Assembly (NCBI GenBank): GCA_965237445.1
Contig: OZ250142.1
Coordinates: 1,860,001-1,924,000, forward strand
Direction of reading: 5' to 3'
Source: G963668185 sp965237445
GTDB taxonomy: Bacteria; Chloroflexota; Dehalococcoidia; Lucifugimonadales; G963668185
DNA: 64,000 bases
Position 1 is the first letter of the stretch. Each line of letters opens with the position of its first letter. Shown one piece after another: positions 7,441 through 16,431 of this stretch. The translations under genes were made by a program, and so were the position numbers. The notes under the pieces were generated by a model. The model saw only the letters and a list, made by a program, of their open reading frames with translations, was not told the DNA's origin and did no database searches.

Positions 7441-9822
7441 CTAGAGCCCTCCGGCTGCCCTCGCCAACCTCTCCGGCGTCACTGGCAGTTGGCTGATCGT
7501 CGTGCCCGTTGGCGAAAGAGCGTCGGATATTGCGTTGGAGATCGCAGGCACGGCGGCGCAGAATGCCCCTTCGCCGGCCGACTTGAACCCTCCCAGCGTC
7601 TCATCGGATGGTTCTCCGATCAGGCGCACTTCGATGTCCGGCAACTGATCGGCCCTTGGAATTGCGTAGTCCATTAGCGTCCCTGTGACGAGCTGCGCTG
7701 CGCCGTCGTACACAAGCTCTTCTAGCAGGACCTCTCCCAGCGCCTGCGCAATGCAGCCGTGCACCTGTCCCTCTACCACCATGGGATTGATGACTCGGCC
7801 GCAGTCTTCAACTGCCACGTACCTGAGCACGGACACCTCGCCCGTCTCGACGTCGACCTCGACCACTGCGGCGTGGGTTCCCGTCGATCCGCCCACCCAG
7901 CCGGGGTCCTGGTAGCGCTTGGTGCTGATTAGCCCGCCCTCGAGTCCGTCCGGGAACCGCTCCGGATCGGCGTGTGCCAGAGATGCGATCTCGGCAACTG
8001 GCAGATTTTCCCCGGGTGACGTCCGGCTGACGATATGCCCGTCCTCAATGTCCAGTTCCTCCTCTGGCGCTTCCAGCAAGTGCGCAGCTAGGCGAAGAAT
8101 CTTCTGTTTCATATCCCGCCCGGCCAGGATGATCGCACCGCCACCCAGCTTGGCGCTGCGGTCTCCCCACGTGCCGGCGCCTTCGGCGGGCAGGTTGCTG
8201 TCCCCGTGGATAACCTTTATCGAGGTAAACGGCACGCCCAGCTCGTCTGCAAGGACTTGGGCCAGCGTCGTCTCCAGCTTCTGGCCATGCGGTGAGACCG
8301 AGACGAATGCTTCGACCCTGCCGTTCGGCAGCATTCTCACGGTGGCGGCCTCCTGTCCTGCACTCATTTCGGAGGCCAGGCTGAAGCCACCGTCCGCTGT
8401 TGGCGCCTTCCACGCCATCGAGCTTCGTCTCGCGGAGCGCCGCTGCCCCCAGCTATAGGTGCCGATGCCAATCCCAAGGCGCTTACCGCTTGTCGGCGTC
8501 TGCCCATTGCCGTCGCGGAAGGCGTGGTACTCTGCTGCCTTCACAGCCTCCAGCAGCGTCCTCTCGGTACACTCGGACGGAGCGGGACCGTCCTTGGCCC
8601 CAGCATCCCGCGAGGCAAGGTTCTTGAGTCGCACCTCTACGGGGTCTAGGTTGAGCCTCCGTGCGATCAGGTCGATCATCGCCTCTCGTGCCCAGGACCC
8701 GACTGCAACGCCCGGCGCGCGGTACGGGCTGCCCGGCGCCTTGTTGGTCAGCACGCACCGGATCTCCCAATGGAACTTCGGCACCTCGTACGGGCCGGGC
8801 AGGCTGGTTGCCAGCCCCCGCGCCCAGATGTCGAACGGCCACGGGTAAACTCCGTAGGCGCCCATGTCGTTTGTAACCTTGGCCCGCATTCCCAGAATGG
8901 CGCCATCGTTGCGTACACCCGCCTCCAGCTCCACTTGGTAGTCCCGCGCGTGGCAGGAGGCCGCAAGGCTCTCCGACCGGGACTCGATCCATTTGACCGG
9001 CCGCCCCAACTCCATCGAGAGCAAGCTGACGCACAGGTCTTCAGGGTAGATGGAACACTTCTGCCCGAAGGCCCCCCCGACGTCAGGAAGAATAACTCGC
9101 ACGTTATGCTCCGGCAGGTCCAATGCCTTCGCAATCAGGTTGCGTGCCGCGTGTGCGAACTGCATCGATGCGCGAATTGTGAGCACCTGCCGTCCCCGGT
9201 CCCAGTCGGCGATGATCCCTCGGCACTCCATGGGCGTGTGTGTGCACCGTCCGGACCTGAACGTCTTCCGGATCACGACGTCCGCCTCGGCTAGCGCCTC
9301 CTCGATGTCTCTGTCCCCGTCGTTTTCAATCAGGGCAATGTTGCCACCCAGTTCCTCGTGAATATGCGGGGCGTCATCGCTTTGCGCTTGGAACATGTCG
9401 GGTACGCTGGGAAGTAGCTCATACTCCACGTCGACGAGCCTCAGGGCGTCCTCCGCCGCGTAACGGCTGGTTGCGGCCACGACGGCTACGACTTCTCCCA
9501 CCATTCGCACTTTGCCGTTCGCCAGCGGCGGCGTGCCGATTAGTGTGTCGCTTACGGCCATCGCGCCAACGCGAAGAGGCGGGACGTGAGCGAAATCTTC
9601 GTAAGTCCGCACGGCCAGCACGCCGTCTGCGGCCTCCGCCGCCGTAGTATCGATGCGCAGGATACGGGCATGCGCGTACTCGCTGCGTACGAAAGCCGCG
9701 TAGGCCGTCCGGGGCAACTGTAGATCATCCACATACTGCCCTGTCCCGACCACCTTCCGCAGGTCATCGACGGCCCTTAGCGGCGCACCTACGTATCGAG
9801 TTGCGGACTTTCTATTGACCAT
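7441..9822 (-). CDS. Xanthine dehydrogenase family, molybdopterin-binding subunit
   Basis: 793 residues, full length for the large subunit of molybdenum hydroxylases (CoxL/XdhB/aldehyde oxidase type). Visible are the N-terminal 'hammerhead' domain (VGTGQYVDDLQLPRTAYAAF), LPDVGGAFGQKC (molybdopterin contact), SPYRAPGVAVG at the usual PYR-GAGR position, and the C-terminal GFKSAGEGAF, whose E is the expected catalytic glutamate. The active-site loop lacks the AYRCSFR signature of form I CO dehydrogenase, so the substrate is probably an N-heterocycle or aldehyde. The usual FAD and 2Fe-2S subunit genes are absent on both sides, so partners must be encoded elsewhere. Confidence 0.92.
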   Translation of the reverse strand: MVNRKSATRYVGAPLRAVDDLRKVVGTGQYVDDLQLPRTAYAAFVRSEYAHARILRIDTTAAEAADGVLAVRTYEDFAHVPPLRVGAMAVSDTLIGTPPLANGKVRMVGEVVAVVAATSRYAAEDALRLVDVEYELLPSVPDMFQAQSDDAPHIHEELGGNIALIENDGDRDIEEALAEADVVIRKTFRSGRCTHTPMECRGIIADWDRGRQVLTIRASMQFAHAARNLIAKALDLPEHNVRVILPDVGGAFGQKCSIYPEDLCVSLLSMELGRPVKWIESRSESLAASCHARDYQVELEAGVRNDGAILGMRAKVTNDMGAYGVYPWPFDIWARGLATSLPGPYEVPKFHWEIRCVLTNKAPGSPYRAPGVAVGSWAREAMIDLIARRLNLDPVEVRLKNLASRDAGAKDGPAPSECTERTLLEAVKAAEYHAFRDGNGQTPTSGKRLGIGIGTYSWGQRRSARRSSMAWKAPTADGGFSLASEMSAGQEAATVRMLPNGRVEAFVSVSPHGQKLETTLAQVLADELGVPFTSIKVIHGDSNLPAEGAGTWGDRSAKLGGGAIILAGRDMKQKILRLAAHLLEAPEEELDIEDGHIVSRTSPGENLPVAEIASLAHADPERFPDGLEGGLISTKRYQDPGWVGGSTGTHAAVVEVDVETGEVSVLRYVAVEDCGRVINPMVVEGQVHGCIAQALGEVLLEELVYDGAAQLVTGTLMDYAIPRADQLPDIEVRLIGEPSDETLGGFKSAGEGAFCAAVPAISNAISDALSPTGTTISQLPVTPERLARAAGGL

Positions 9823-10019
9823 TCTTCATCCTGGCTAGCGACCACCATGGCTTATGGGCCTGAGATTCACATGTGACTGCTGACACTGCCTACTATTCAA
9901 TTCTTGGCGTGTCGGTTCAATGTAGCATCGCCAATCGCCCAGTCAATTGTCGGAGCTAGAAGGTGTCCACTGCGGTTTACTCCGTGATCGTTGTCACATA
10001 GCTTCGAACTGGCGAGAAG

Positions 10020-10211
10020 TTATGCCTGCCGAAGAATGCTGCGTAGTGTGCCCACGGCAATTTCGCGATGCCGTGGCACAATCGCCGTACGGACACCTTC
10101 GTCGGCCTCCTTGGCGAACTTGATGTGGCTTCCCTTTTGGCCGATCTCTATGAAACATGCCGCTCTAAGTTTGCGTGCGACCTCTCGATAAGGCAGTGGT
10201 CTAACTGGTGG
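10020..10211 (-). pseudogene. hicA: HicA-like mRNA interferase, start lost or frameshifted
   Basis: Minus-strand frame of 63 codons reading PLPYREVARKLRAA, then IEIGQKGSHIKFAK (the HicA double-stranded-RNA-binding-like fold with the catalytic His in GSHIKF), then TAIVPRHREIAVGTLRSILRQA before a TAA at 10020. This matches HicA toxins closely. However, no ATG, GTG or TTG lies at the N-terminus in this frame: the frame opens right after a TGA at 10214, and the nearest GTG (10215) is out of frame by one base. A small indel has probably removed the start, or a CTG at about 10205 is used. It lies 11 bp downstream of hicB. Confidence 0.65.
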
Positions 10212-10222
10212 TCACCTCTGCT

Positions 10223-10408
10223 TCAATCCGGCAAATCTCGGGGGGCATGATTCGGCACGGGTGGCTCGAAATGAAGCTCGAGCGCCTCTCGCAGATTGGA
10301 CAATGCCTCATCGACGGATGTGCCCTGGCTTGCCACGTCCATCTCTAGGGCTTGCGCCACGTACCACTCGCCTTCTTTGCAAACGCTCGCCGTGAAGGTT
10401 CGTTTCAT
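10223..10408 (-). CDS. hicB: HicB-family antitoxin
   Basis: A 61-residue protein from ATG 10408 (AGGGA upstream): MKRTFTASVCKEGEWYVAQALEMD, then VASQGTSVDEALSNLREALELHFE. This is the partial RNase-H-like HicB/UPF0150 fold. It lacks a recognisable C-terminal HTH/RHH extension, so it is a short HicB. HicB neutralises the HicA mRNA interferase; the order hicB then hicA is one of the two known arrangements. If hicA is broken, this antitoxin is a relic. Confidence 0.85.
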   Translation of the reverse strand: MKRTFTASVCKEGEWYVAQALEMDVASQGTSVDEALSNLREALELHFEPPVPNHAPRDLPD

Positions 10409-10461
10409 CGTGCCTATCCCTAGTCTGAGGGGCTGCCGTTCGCGTCGTCTCCGCTCATCCT

Positions 10462-10496
10462 GGCACAAGGAATTCGGCTCCCGAATCCTCCGTGCC
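10462..10496. promoter_or_regulatory. Hairpin between the TPP enzyme gene and hicB
   Basis: Interrupted palindrome: GGCAC ... GTGCC on the outside and GGAATTCGG ... CCGAATCC inside with a 3-base loop. It lies 39 bp before the end of the TPP enzyme gene and 54 bp upstream of hicB. No T-tract follows on either strand, so it is a weak terminator; an operator for hicB autoregulation is an alternative. Confidence 0.35.
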
Positions 10497-10534
10497 TAGC
10501 TCTACGCTTTCGCATGTCCCTGCGCAGCTGCAGG

Positions 10535-12259
10535 TCAGCGGCTCGCCATACGGAACTGAGGCGCGACACTGGCGCCTTCCGGTATTCCGAGCGGCATTCT
10601 TACGTCCAAGAGCATTGGGCGGCTCTCTTTCTCCACCGTGTCCAGCGATTCGGAGATCACTGCCTCGACGCTCGCCTCGTCGGTAACGCGCCGGCCCTCC
10701 ACTCCGAAGGCGTTGGCGATCGCTGCCGGGTCCATCCCCTGCAGCGCCACGAAGTTGTAGTCTCCGTTTCTGCTCATCTCTCCGCCCGATTGTTCGAATG
10801 AGTTAGCCACGATCCCGTAAGACTCATTGTTGGAAATAACGTAAAGGACCGGAATGGAGTGATGTGCCGCCGTCCAGATCGCCGAGTCCGAGTAGTACAG
10901 TGAGCCGTCGCCTACGAGACCCGCCACTGGCTTGTCAGGAGCGCCGAGCTTGGCTCCCACTACCGCGCCCGCGCCGTAGCCCTCAGAGCCTCCCGCCGGG
11001 CTGATGTACTCATTGTTCCCGGGGCCGTCCTCTCCGCCAAGTATCTCTACCGGTACTGCGAACTGCTCCAAGGTGATCAAACCGCCGCCCTGCTTCTCCA
11101 TGGCCGCGTCTAGCGCGTCGGCCAGCACCCAGCCTCGTACCTTGTCCTGCTCAGGCCCCCTGCGCTGGGCGCCTCGCCTTCTAGCGCTTCTTAGGTTGGC
11201 TCCCGCCTCGCGCGCCCGCGCCTGCCTGCCCTCTATGTCTGGCGGTGCCAGCTCTCCTTCGAGCAACTCGTTGAGGCGCTCCACCGTCCGGAGTTCGTCA
11301 GCCAGTATGGCTAGGTCCATACCGGGCACGTTCTTTAGATGGTCGATGCCCGAACCGATGGCGAACTTCGTCTGGGCTCCTCCGTACGCTTGGTAGTGGT
11401 TGGCGCTCCATACCTTCGTCGGTCGCGACCCGATGAAGGCTATGCAGTCCGGCTGCCACTCTTGAATCACCGCGTCCACGCGTCTGCCTGTGTGAAGCGG
11501 ATGCTTTACGGAAACGCTTCGCATGTCTCCGGCCACCAGGGCGCCGGAGTTCTCCGCTAGTGCCGCCGCTGCTGCGCCGGCGCCGCTCTTCCAGACGCCG
11601 TCGCCCACGCAAATCAGGGGCCTTTTGGCGGCCTGGAGATACTGCGCCGCTTGCAGGAGATCATCGTCGGAGGCCACTCCCGCCCTCATGTTCGGGAAAG
11701 GGCCTTCTGTAATTGTGGATGTCATCTGCTCTAGGCCCAGCAAGCGATCGTACACCGCCAGGTGCACCGGCCCGACGGGCGGCGTAGTGGCCACCCGGAG
11801 CGCCCGCTCCACCGCTTGGGCAAGACCCTCGGCCTCTAAGACCGTCCAGTTCGCCTTGGTGAACGGAGCGGATATTGCAGTTGGCCCCACGTTGTGGGTC
11901 ACGTCCAACTCGACGTAGTCTCCCCGGCTTCCCGTATCGCCCACGAACGTGATGATGACCACGGGCAGGCTCCCGCCCCAGACGTTGATGAGCTGTCCCA
12001 GGCACTGCGCTAGCCCGGCGCCAAGGTGTACCGTCATCACGGCTGCCCCCTTGGTTGACTGCGCGTAACCCCCGGCCGTGGCCGTCACGGAACCCTCGTG
12101 CAGGCTGACTATGCCGTGAATGTCGGGATTCGAGTGGAGCGCGTCGAAGAACAGGGCCTCTCGGGAACCGGGATTATTGAAAACGTACTTGACGCCGCCG
12201 GCAACCAACTGCTCCACGATCGTCTGGCATGGATTGCCGGTGAACTGCCTGGAATTCAT
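10535..12259 (-). CDS. Thiamine-diphosphate-dependent decarboxylase/synthase family enzyme
   Basis: 574 residues with the three-domain layout of acetolactate synthase/benzoylformate decarboxylase proteins. The N-terminal Pyr domain has the activating glutamate E55 in IVSLHEGSV. The C-terminal PP domain has the ThDP motif GDGSLYYSDSAIWTAAHH through to NN (about residues 450-478). The middle domain (about 190-340) is less conserved and has an Arg-rich insert (about 350-375). ATG is preceded by AGGAGG. It lies in the same direction as, and 84 bp after, the MFS gene. Substrate cannot be inferred; a benzoylformate- or oxalyl-CoA-like 2-keto acid decarboxylation is typical of the family. Confidence 0.88.
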   Translation of the reverse strand: MNSRQFTGNPCQTIVEQLVAGGVKYVFNNPGSREALFFDALHSNPDIHGIVSLHEGSVTATAGGYAQSTKGAAVMTVHLGAGLAQCLGQLINVWGGSLPVVIITFVGDTGSRGDYVELDVTHNVGPTAISAPFTKANWTVLEAEGLAQAVERALRVATTPPVGPVHLAVYDRLLGLEQMTSTITEGPFPNMRAGVASDDDLLQAAQYLQAAKRPLICVGDGVWKSGAGAAAAALAENSGALVAGDMRSVSVKHPLHTGRRVDAVIQEWQPDCIAFIGSRPTKVWSANHYQAYGGAQTKFAIGSGIDHLKNVPGMDLAILADELRTVERLNELLEGELAPPDIEGRQARAREAGANLRSARRRGAQRRGPEQDKVRGWVLADALDAAMEKQGGGLITLEQFAVPVEILGGEDGPGNNEYISPAGGSEGYGAGAVVGAKLGAPDKPVAGLVGDGSLYYSDSAIWTAAHHSIPVLYVISNNESYGIVANSFEQSGGEMSRNGDYNFVALQGMDPAAIANAFGVEGRRVTDEASVEAVISESLDTVEKESRPMLLDVRMPLGIPEGASVAPQFRMASR

Positions 12260-12343
12260 CTGTGGTTCCTCCTGTCTGCTGAACCGGGGTTTTTCCTGAT
12301 GTTACGTGAATTCTCAACCCTCGGCCTCTATTTTCGGGGGCGT

Positions 12344-13654
12344 CTACTCTGGCTTCAATAGCGAGGGGAAGACCTTGAAAATCACGACTGTGTAGACAGC
12401 CAGCATGCATGCCCCGATGAACGTGGACGTCTGTACGCCAAACCATTCGGCTATAGCGCCTGCCAAAAGGGCCGTTACCGGGAATCCGCCCCACGTGGCC
12501 ATCGAGAGGCCCGCGATCCGGCCGCGCATGTTGTCCGGGATGATCGACTGTATCGCCCCGTTCGTAGCCGTGTAGAAAAATCCCTGGGACGCATTGACCA
12601 CCGTCATGAGCAAAAGCCCCGCGATGAACCAGGGCATGAGAGACACTGCCGTCATGGAGAGTACGGCCACGACGAGGACGATCAGAATCATGACTCCCTT
12701 GCGCCGTACGTTGCCCAGAGACGCCAGCAGGAAAGCGCCAACTAGCATACCCAGTCCTCCTGTGGCCAGGAGCATGCCCAGCCCTCCGGCGTCCACTCCG
12801 TAGACTTCCGCCGCGTACACAGGCAGCAGGCCGGCTATGAAGGGGTACATGAAAAGGGGCGCTGAGAACTGCAGGAAGAGCAGTGCAAGCACGTTGGGAT
12901 GTGACTTGACGTACTTCGCTCCCTCGATCAGTCCCGCGATCGCCTGCGATGGTCTTGGCCTCGCCTCAGTGGAGGCTTGCACCTTGATGGAGAGCGCGAT
13001 CAACGCCGCTACGAAGAACAGAACGGCCTCGGCGAACAGGGTGGGTCCGCCTCCGAAATGGTCGATCATCAAGCCACCGACAACCGGTATCGCCAGGCGG
13101 GTCGAAGCTCTCCCCATGTTTGAGAGCGCGAACGCGTTGAGGATACCGTTCTTGGGTACCGTGTTGGCGATGATCGAAGCAACTGCGGGCTCGTTGACCG
13201 TCCATGAAAACCCAACCAGCAGCATAAAGGCGATGATCTGCCCCTCGGCGACGTAGTCGGCCACCACGCCCAAACCGAGCGCCGCCGCCAAAATGCCCTG
13301 GTACAGGTAGATCGCCGCCAGGATCTTGCGGCGGTCCATGGTGTCCACTAGGAAACCGCCGAACGGCGACATGATCAGTAGCGGCACCGCCTCCAGACTC
13401 GCGACGATGCTCGTAATGAAGGCCGACTTCGTCACGTCGTAAATGAGCCAGCCGATCACGACCTGTTGGAGGAAGTACCCGCCGCCTGCCATCGCTATGG
13501 AGGCGAACAGAAACCGGAACGCCCGGTGCTGAAACGCGTCGAACGTGTGAATGTTTGCCGGAAGCCCCAGAAACCTGGGCTTACGTGTGCCCGGGAGCGA
13601 TTCTTGGCCCGGCGGCAAGGGTTGCTGTGGGGAAGTCGACTCGGTGTCTGCCAT
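12344..13654 (-). CDS. MFS transporter (EntS-like drug/siderophore exporter group)
   Basis: 436 residues, about 12 predicted membrane segments, with a 45-residue cytoplasmic N-terminus rich in Pro/Gln. The motif GGFLVDTMDRRKILA (about residues 98-112) is the MFS motif A loop between helices 2 and 3. Similar N-termini (FRFLFASIAMAGGGYFLQQVVIGWLIYDVT) are found in the EntS/MFS_3 group. Substrate unknown. It lies upstream of the ThDP enzyme in the same orientation, so co-transcription is possible. Confidence 0.9.
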   Translation of the reverse strand: MADTESTSPQQPLPPGQESLPGTRKPRFLGLPANIHTFDAFQHRAFRFLFASIAMAGGGYFLQQVVIGWLIYDVTKSAFITSIVASLEAVPLLIMSPFGGFLVDTMDRRKILAAIYLYQGILAAALGLGVVADYVAEGQIIAFMLLVGFSWTVNEPAVASIIANTVPKNGILNAFALSNMGRASTRLAIPVVGGLMIDHFGGGPTLFAEAVLFFVAALIALSIKVQASTEARPRPSQAIAGLIEGAKYVKSHPNVLALLFLQFSAPLFMYPFIAGLLPVYAAEVYGVDAGGLGMLLATGGLGMLVGAFLLASLGNVRRKGVMILIVLVVAVLSMTAVSLMPWFIAGLLLMTVVNASQGFFYTATNGAIQSIIPDNMRGRIAGLSMATWGGFPVTALLAGAIAEWFGVQTSTFIGACMLAVYTVVIFKVFPSLLKPE

Positions 13655-13720
13655 GGGCCTTGCGATCTAGGTCTACAGGTTGCCTACATTCAGAATGGCT
13701 TGCGGTCTCAGTACACGGTT

Positions 13721-14545
13721 CTATGAAAAGAGCGCAGCCGCTTCGCGCTCGCACCGCCTCCGCTCCGTGTCGGTCAGCGGCTCGTAGGTCGAGGCCGTCT
13801 CGACGTTCGAAACGATCCTGTCGGGATAACGCGCTCCCGGAATGGCTACCGATACTCGCGGGTCAGATAGCACATAACGCAGCAGCATGGACGGAGTCAG
13901 GAAGGCGTTGTCGTCTTCATTACTCAACCGGTTCCGTATCGCGCTCGTGCGCCCGGAACCGCCCAGCGGCCTCATCACTATGACGCCCACGTCCTCGCTC
14001 TCTGCCAACGATAGCAGCGCCTCCGACTCGGTGTAGAATGCCGAGTACTCCAGCATGACGGCCCCGAACTCGCCGCATCTGATCGCCTGCTCGACGATCT
14101 CCAGGCTGTGCGAGGATACAGCGATATGTCCGATTAGCCCCCTGTACTGCGCGACCTTCAGTCCATTCAGGGCGCCGTCTTCAGCCATGACAGCATCCCA
14201 CGCCTCTGTCGTGGACACGTCGTGCAGGTGGTACACCGCGATGTGGTCTGTTCCCAGTACGCTCAGGCTCCGGTCCACGTCGTACTGCACCGCGTTGATC
14301 CCCCGGCTCATTGACTTCGTGGAAACATGAACGCCGGTCTCGCCTTTGTCACGAAGCACCTGGCCGAGCAGGTACTCGCTACCTTCGTACTCCCGGCCGG
14401 AGTCGATGAAGTTGATGCCCAACTCGATTGCGGTCCCGATTGTCTTCGCGCCGTCGGGTGCTTGAGGCGTGTCCATCGCACCGAGGCCCAGCTCGGTCAC
14501 CATCAGGCCGGTCTTCCCAAGCCTGCGCTCTCTGATGCCGGACAA
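13721..14545 (-). CDS. Aldo/keto reductase
   Basis: 274 residues from TTG 14545, chosen because GGAGG lies 7 bases upstream and the product begins with the family strand (SGIRERRLGKTGLMVTELGLG); the longer open frame to 14665 is unsupported. Tetrad region: D48 and Y53 (INFIDSGREYEGSEYLL), K77 (VSTKSM) and a His in VYHLHDV. Compact relative to 330-residue members, resembling AKR11/AKR12-like enzymes. Divergent from the FAD oxidoreductase gene that follows. Substrate unknown. Confidence 0.88.
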   Translation of the reverse strand: MSGIRERRLGKTGLMVTELGLGAMDTPQAPDGAKTIGTAIELGINFIDSGREYEGSEYLLGQVLRDKGETGVHVSTKSMSRGINAVQYDVDRSLSVLGTDHIAVYHLHDVSTTEAWDAVMAEDGALNGLKVAQYRGLIGHIAVSSHSLEIVEQAIRCGEFGAVMLEYSAFYTESEALLSLAESEDVGVIVMRPLGGSGRTSAIRNRLSNEDDNAFLTPSMLLRYVLSDPRVSVAIPGARYPDRIVSNVETASTYEPLTDTERRRCEREAAALFS

Positions 14546-14710
14546 GTTCGTTCCTCCTGGTCGGTGTCTCAGTCCGGCCCGTACTGGCAAGCATAGCGTG
14601 AACCGCAGGCTTGTGGTTGTCGAAAAAGGACGCATTGCCTCCCAATTCCTGTGCTCAGACTTCAAACATGGGCTAGAATCTGGCGCAGCCGTTTACAGAG
14701 GTGAGACTGG

Positions 14711-16366
14711 ATGACATCCGATACAGACCCGCGATCGCGGGACAAGGCCTCGATCTATGGCAGGTACACCAAGCCTGAACGTCACGTTCCGATCGTTGTA
14801 GTCGGATCGGGCGCCGCGGGGACCGCGGCCGCTACCGAAGCGGCCCGTGCGGGCGTCGAAGTGCTCCTGATCGACGAGAATCCCATTGACCTTGGAATGA
14901 TGTCTTTGGACGTGCCGCTCTTCTTTGGGCAGCGCATGCTGACTACAGTTCAAAACAGGTCCAGCATGTTCCAGCGTGTCGTCCTCTCAAATGAGGGTCT
15001 GGCAGATGCTGAGGAAGCCGGTGTTGAGCTATTGCTGGGCCACTATGTTTGGGGAGCCTTTCGGAACTCCGCCAACGTGCGGGAGTTGGAGGGACCGATG
15101 GTCGGCGTCGCTGACGATGACCGCACCTGGTGCATTAGCTATGACAGGCTGATCGTCGCCTCCGGCGCTCGCGACATGGGCATGGCATTCACCGGTTGGG
15201 ACAAGGCCGGTGTGATGGGGGCAAATGGCGCTTGGTCGCTGATCAACCGTTACAGCGCTCTCACGACGCAGCGAATGGTTGTTGTTGGATCGGGTGAACT
15301 CGGCCTGAAGACCGCTGAGGCCGCTCTCGCCAACGGCGTGGAAGTCGCTGCGGTCGTCGAAGTCGAAGACCATGTGCTCGGCAGCGCCGAACTGCAGCGC
15401 AAGCTCGAAGAGAGCGGAGTCGAGATACACACTTCACACACGATCCTCAACGCCGAGGGATCGGCCGATGAGGTCGAAGGCGTGCGTATCGTCCAGGTCG
15501 ACGGCGATCTCAACCCGGTGCAGGGCTCCGAGAAGTCGCTGGAGTGCGACACGATCGTGCTCGCGATCGGGTTGGTCCCGAACGTGGAGTTGCTGGCCCT
15601 TCTTGGCGCGGACATTCCGTTCAGGTCTGAACTCGGCGGATATTCCGTGGCTGTCGACGAGTGGATGAGGACCAGTGCACCCAACGTCTACGCCGCCGGG
15701 GACGTGGCCGGCTGGCACGCCGCAATGGCGCTTGACGACCAAACTGCGGCGCAGCAAGGCCGCCTTGCCGGTATCGCGGCTGCCGAGTCGCTGGGCGCCG
15801 CCTCCGCGGACCAGGCTCGCGAGCGGCGCGCTGAACTCGACAACCAGAACGGTGGGTCGCCCAGTCCCATTCACGGCCACTACCGCAAGTGGCTCCACTC
15901 TCTTATCAACGCGGACGGGTGGGGGGCCTACACGTGCCTGTGCGAAGAAGTTACCCGTGGAGAGCTTCGCGACGTTCAGCCTCCAAGATACTTGGAATGG
16001 GCATCGGAGCAGATGAGTTCCCGCAGCCTGACGACTCTATTGGAGGATGGCCCGGTAAATCAGGACCAGATCAAGAGGCTGACTAGGGCCGGCATGGGTT
16101 ACTGCCAGGGCAGAAGATGCCGCGAGCAGGTCTCGATGCTGCTGGCCGAGGAGGCGGGCATAGACGTCTCCCAGGTGCCCATGCCCACTTACCGTCCTCC
16201 GGTCCGGCCCTTGCCTTTGCGGATCATGTCTGCGGAAGACGAAGACGAAGACACCCGTGAAAACTGGACGGGATGGTTCGGCATGGAAAGAATGTTCAGG
16301 TTCAGCGTCGGAGGGCTTAGCCCCCCGCCAGGACGGGCCCGCCGCCGCTGGCGGACTGTTCGCTAG
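14711..16366 (+). CDS. FAD/NAD(P)-dependent oxidoreductase with BFD-type 2Fe-2S domain
   Basis: 551 residues. N-terminal FAD-binding Rossmann motif VVVGSGAAGTAAA (about 29-41), an internal NAD(P)-type motif VVVGSGELGLKTAE (about 192-205), then a C-terminal BFD-like 2Fe-2S cluster site: TCLCEEV (C about 408 and 410) with GMGYCQGRRC (C about 465 and 470). This layout matches the A subunits of opine/octopine oxidase, hydrogen cyanide synthase HcnB and heteromeric sarcosine/proline dehydrogenases. The next gene encodes the matching B-type subunit. The last ~60 residues, basic and Pro-rich, are not part of the family core. Confidence 0.9.
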   Translation: MTSDTDPRSRDKASIYGRYTKPERHVPIVVVGSGAAGTAAATEAARAGVEVLLIDENPIDLGMMSLDVPLFFGQRMLTTVQNRSSMFQRVVLSNEGLADAEEAGVELLLGHYVWGAFRNSANVRELEGPMVGVADDDRTWCISYDRLIVASGARDMGMAFTGWDKAGVMGANGAWSLINRYSALTTQRMVVVGSGELGLKTAEAALANGVEVAAVVEVEDHVLGSAELQRKLEESGVEIHTSHTILNAEGSADEVEGVRIVQVDGDLNPVQGSEKSLECDTIVLAIGLVPNVELLALLGADIPFRSELGGYSVAVDEWMRTSAPNVYAAGDVAGWHAAMALDDQTAAQQGRLAGIAAAESLGAASADQARERRAELDNQNGGSPSPIHGHYRKWLHSLINADGWGAYTCLCEEVTRGELRDVQPPRYLEWASEQMSSRSLTTLLEDGPVNQDQIKRLTRAGMGYCQGRRCREQVSMLLAEEAGIDVSQVPMPTYRPPVRPLPLRIMSAEDEDEDTRENWTGWFGMERMFRFSVGGLSPPPGRARRRWRTVR

Positions 16367-16431
16367 GCGGCACGCAGCCCGGCGGTACGCCCAACTATTG
16401 ATGCCTTAGTGACTGACAGCAGGAGGCTAGG

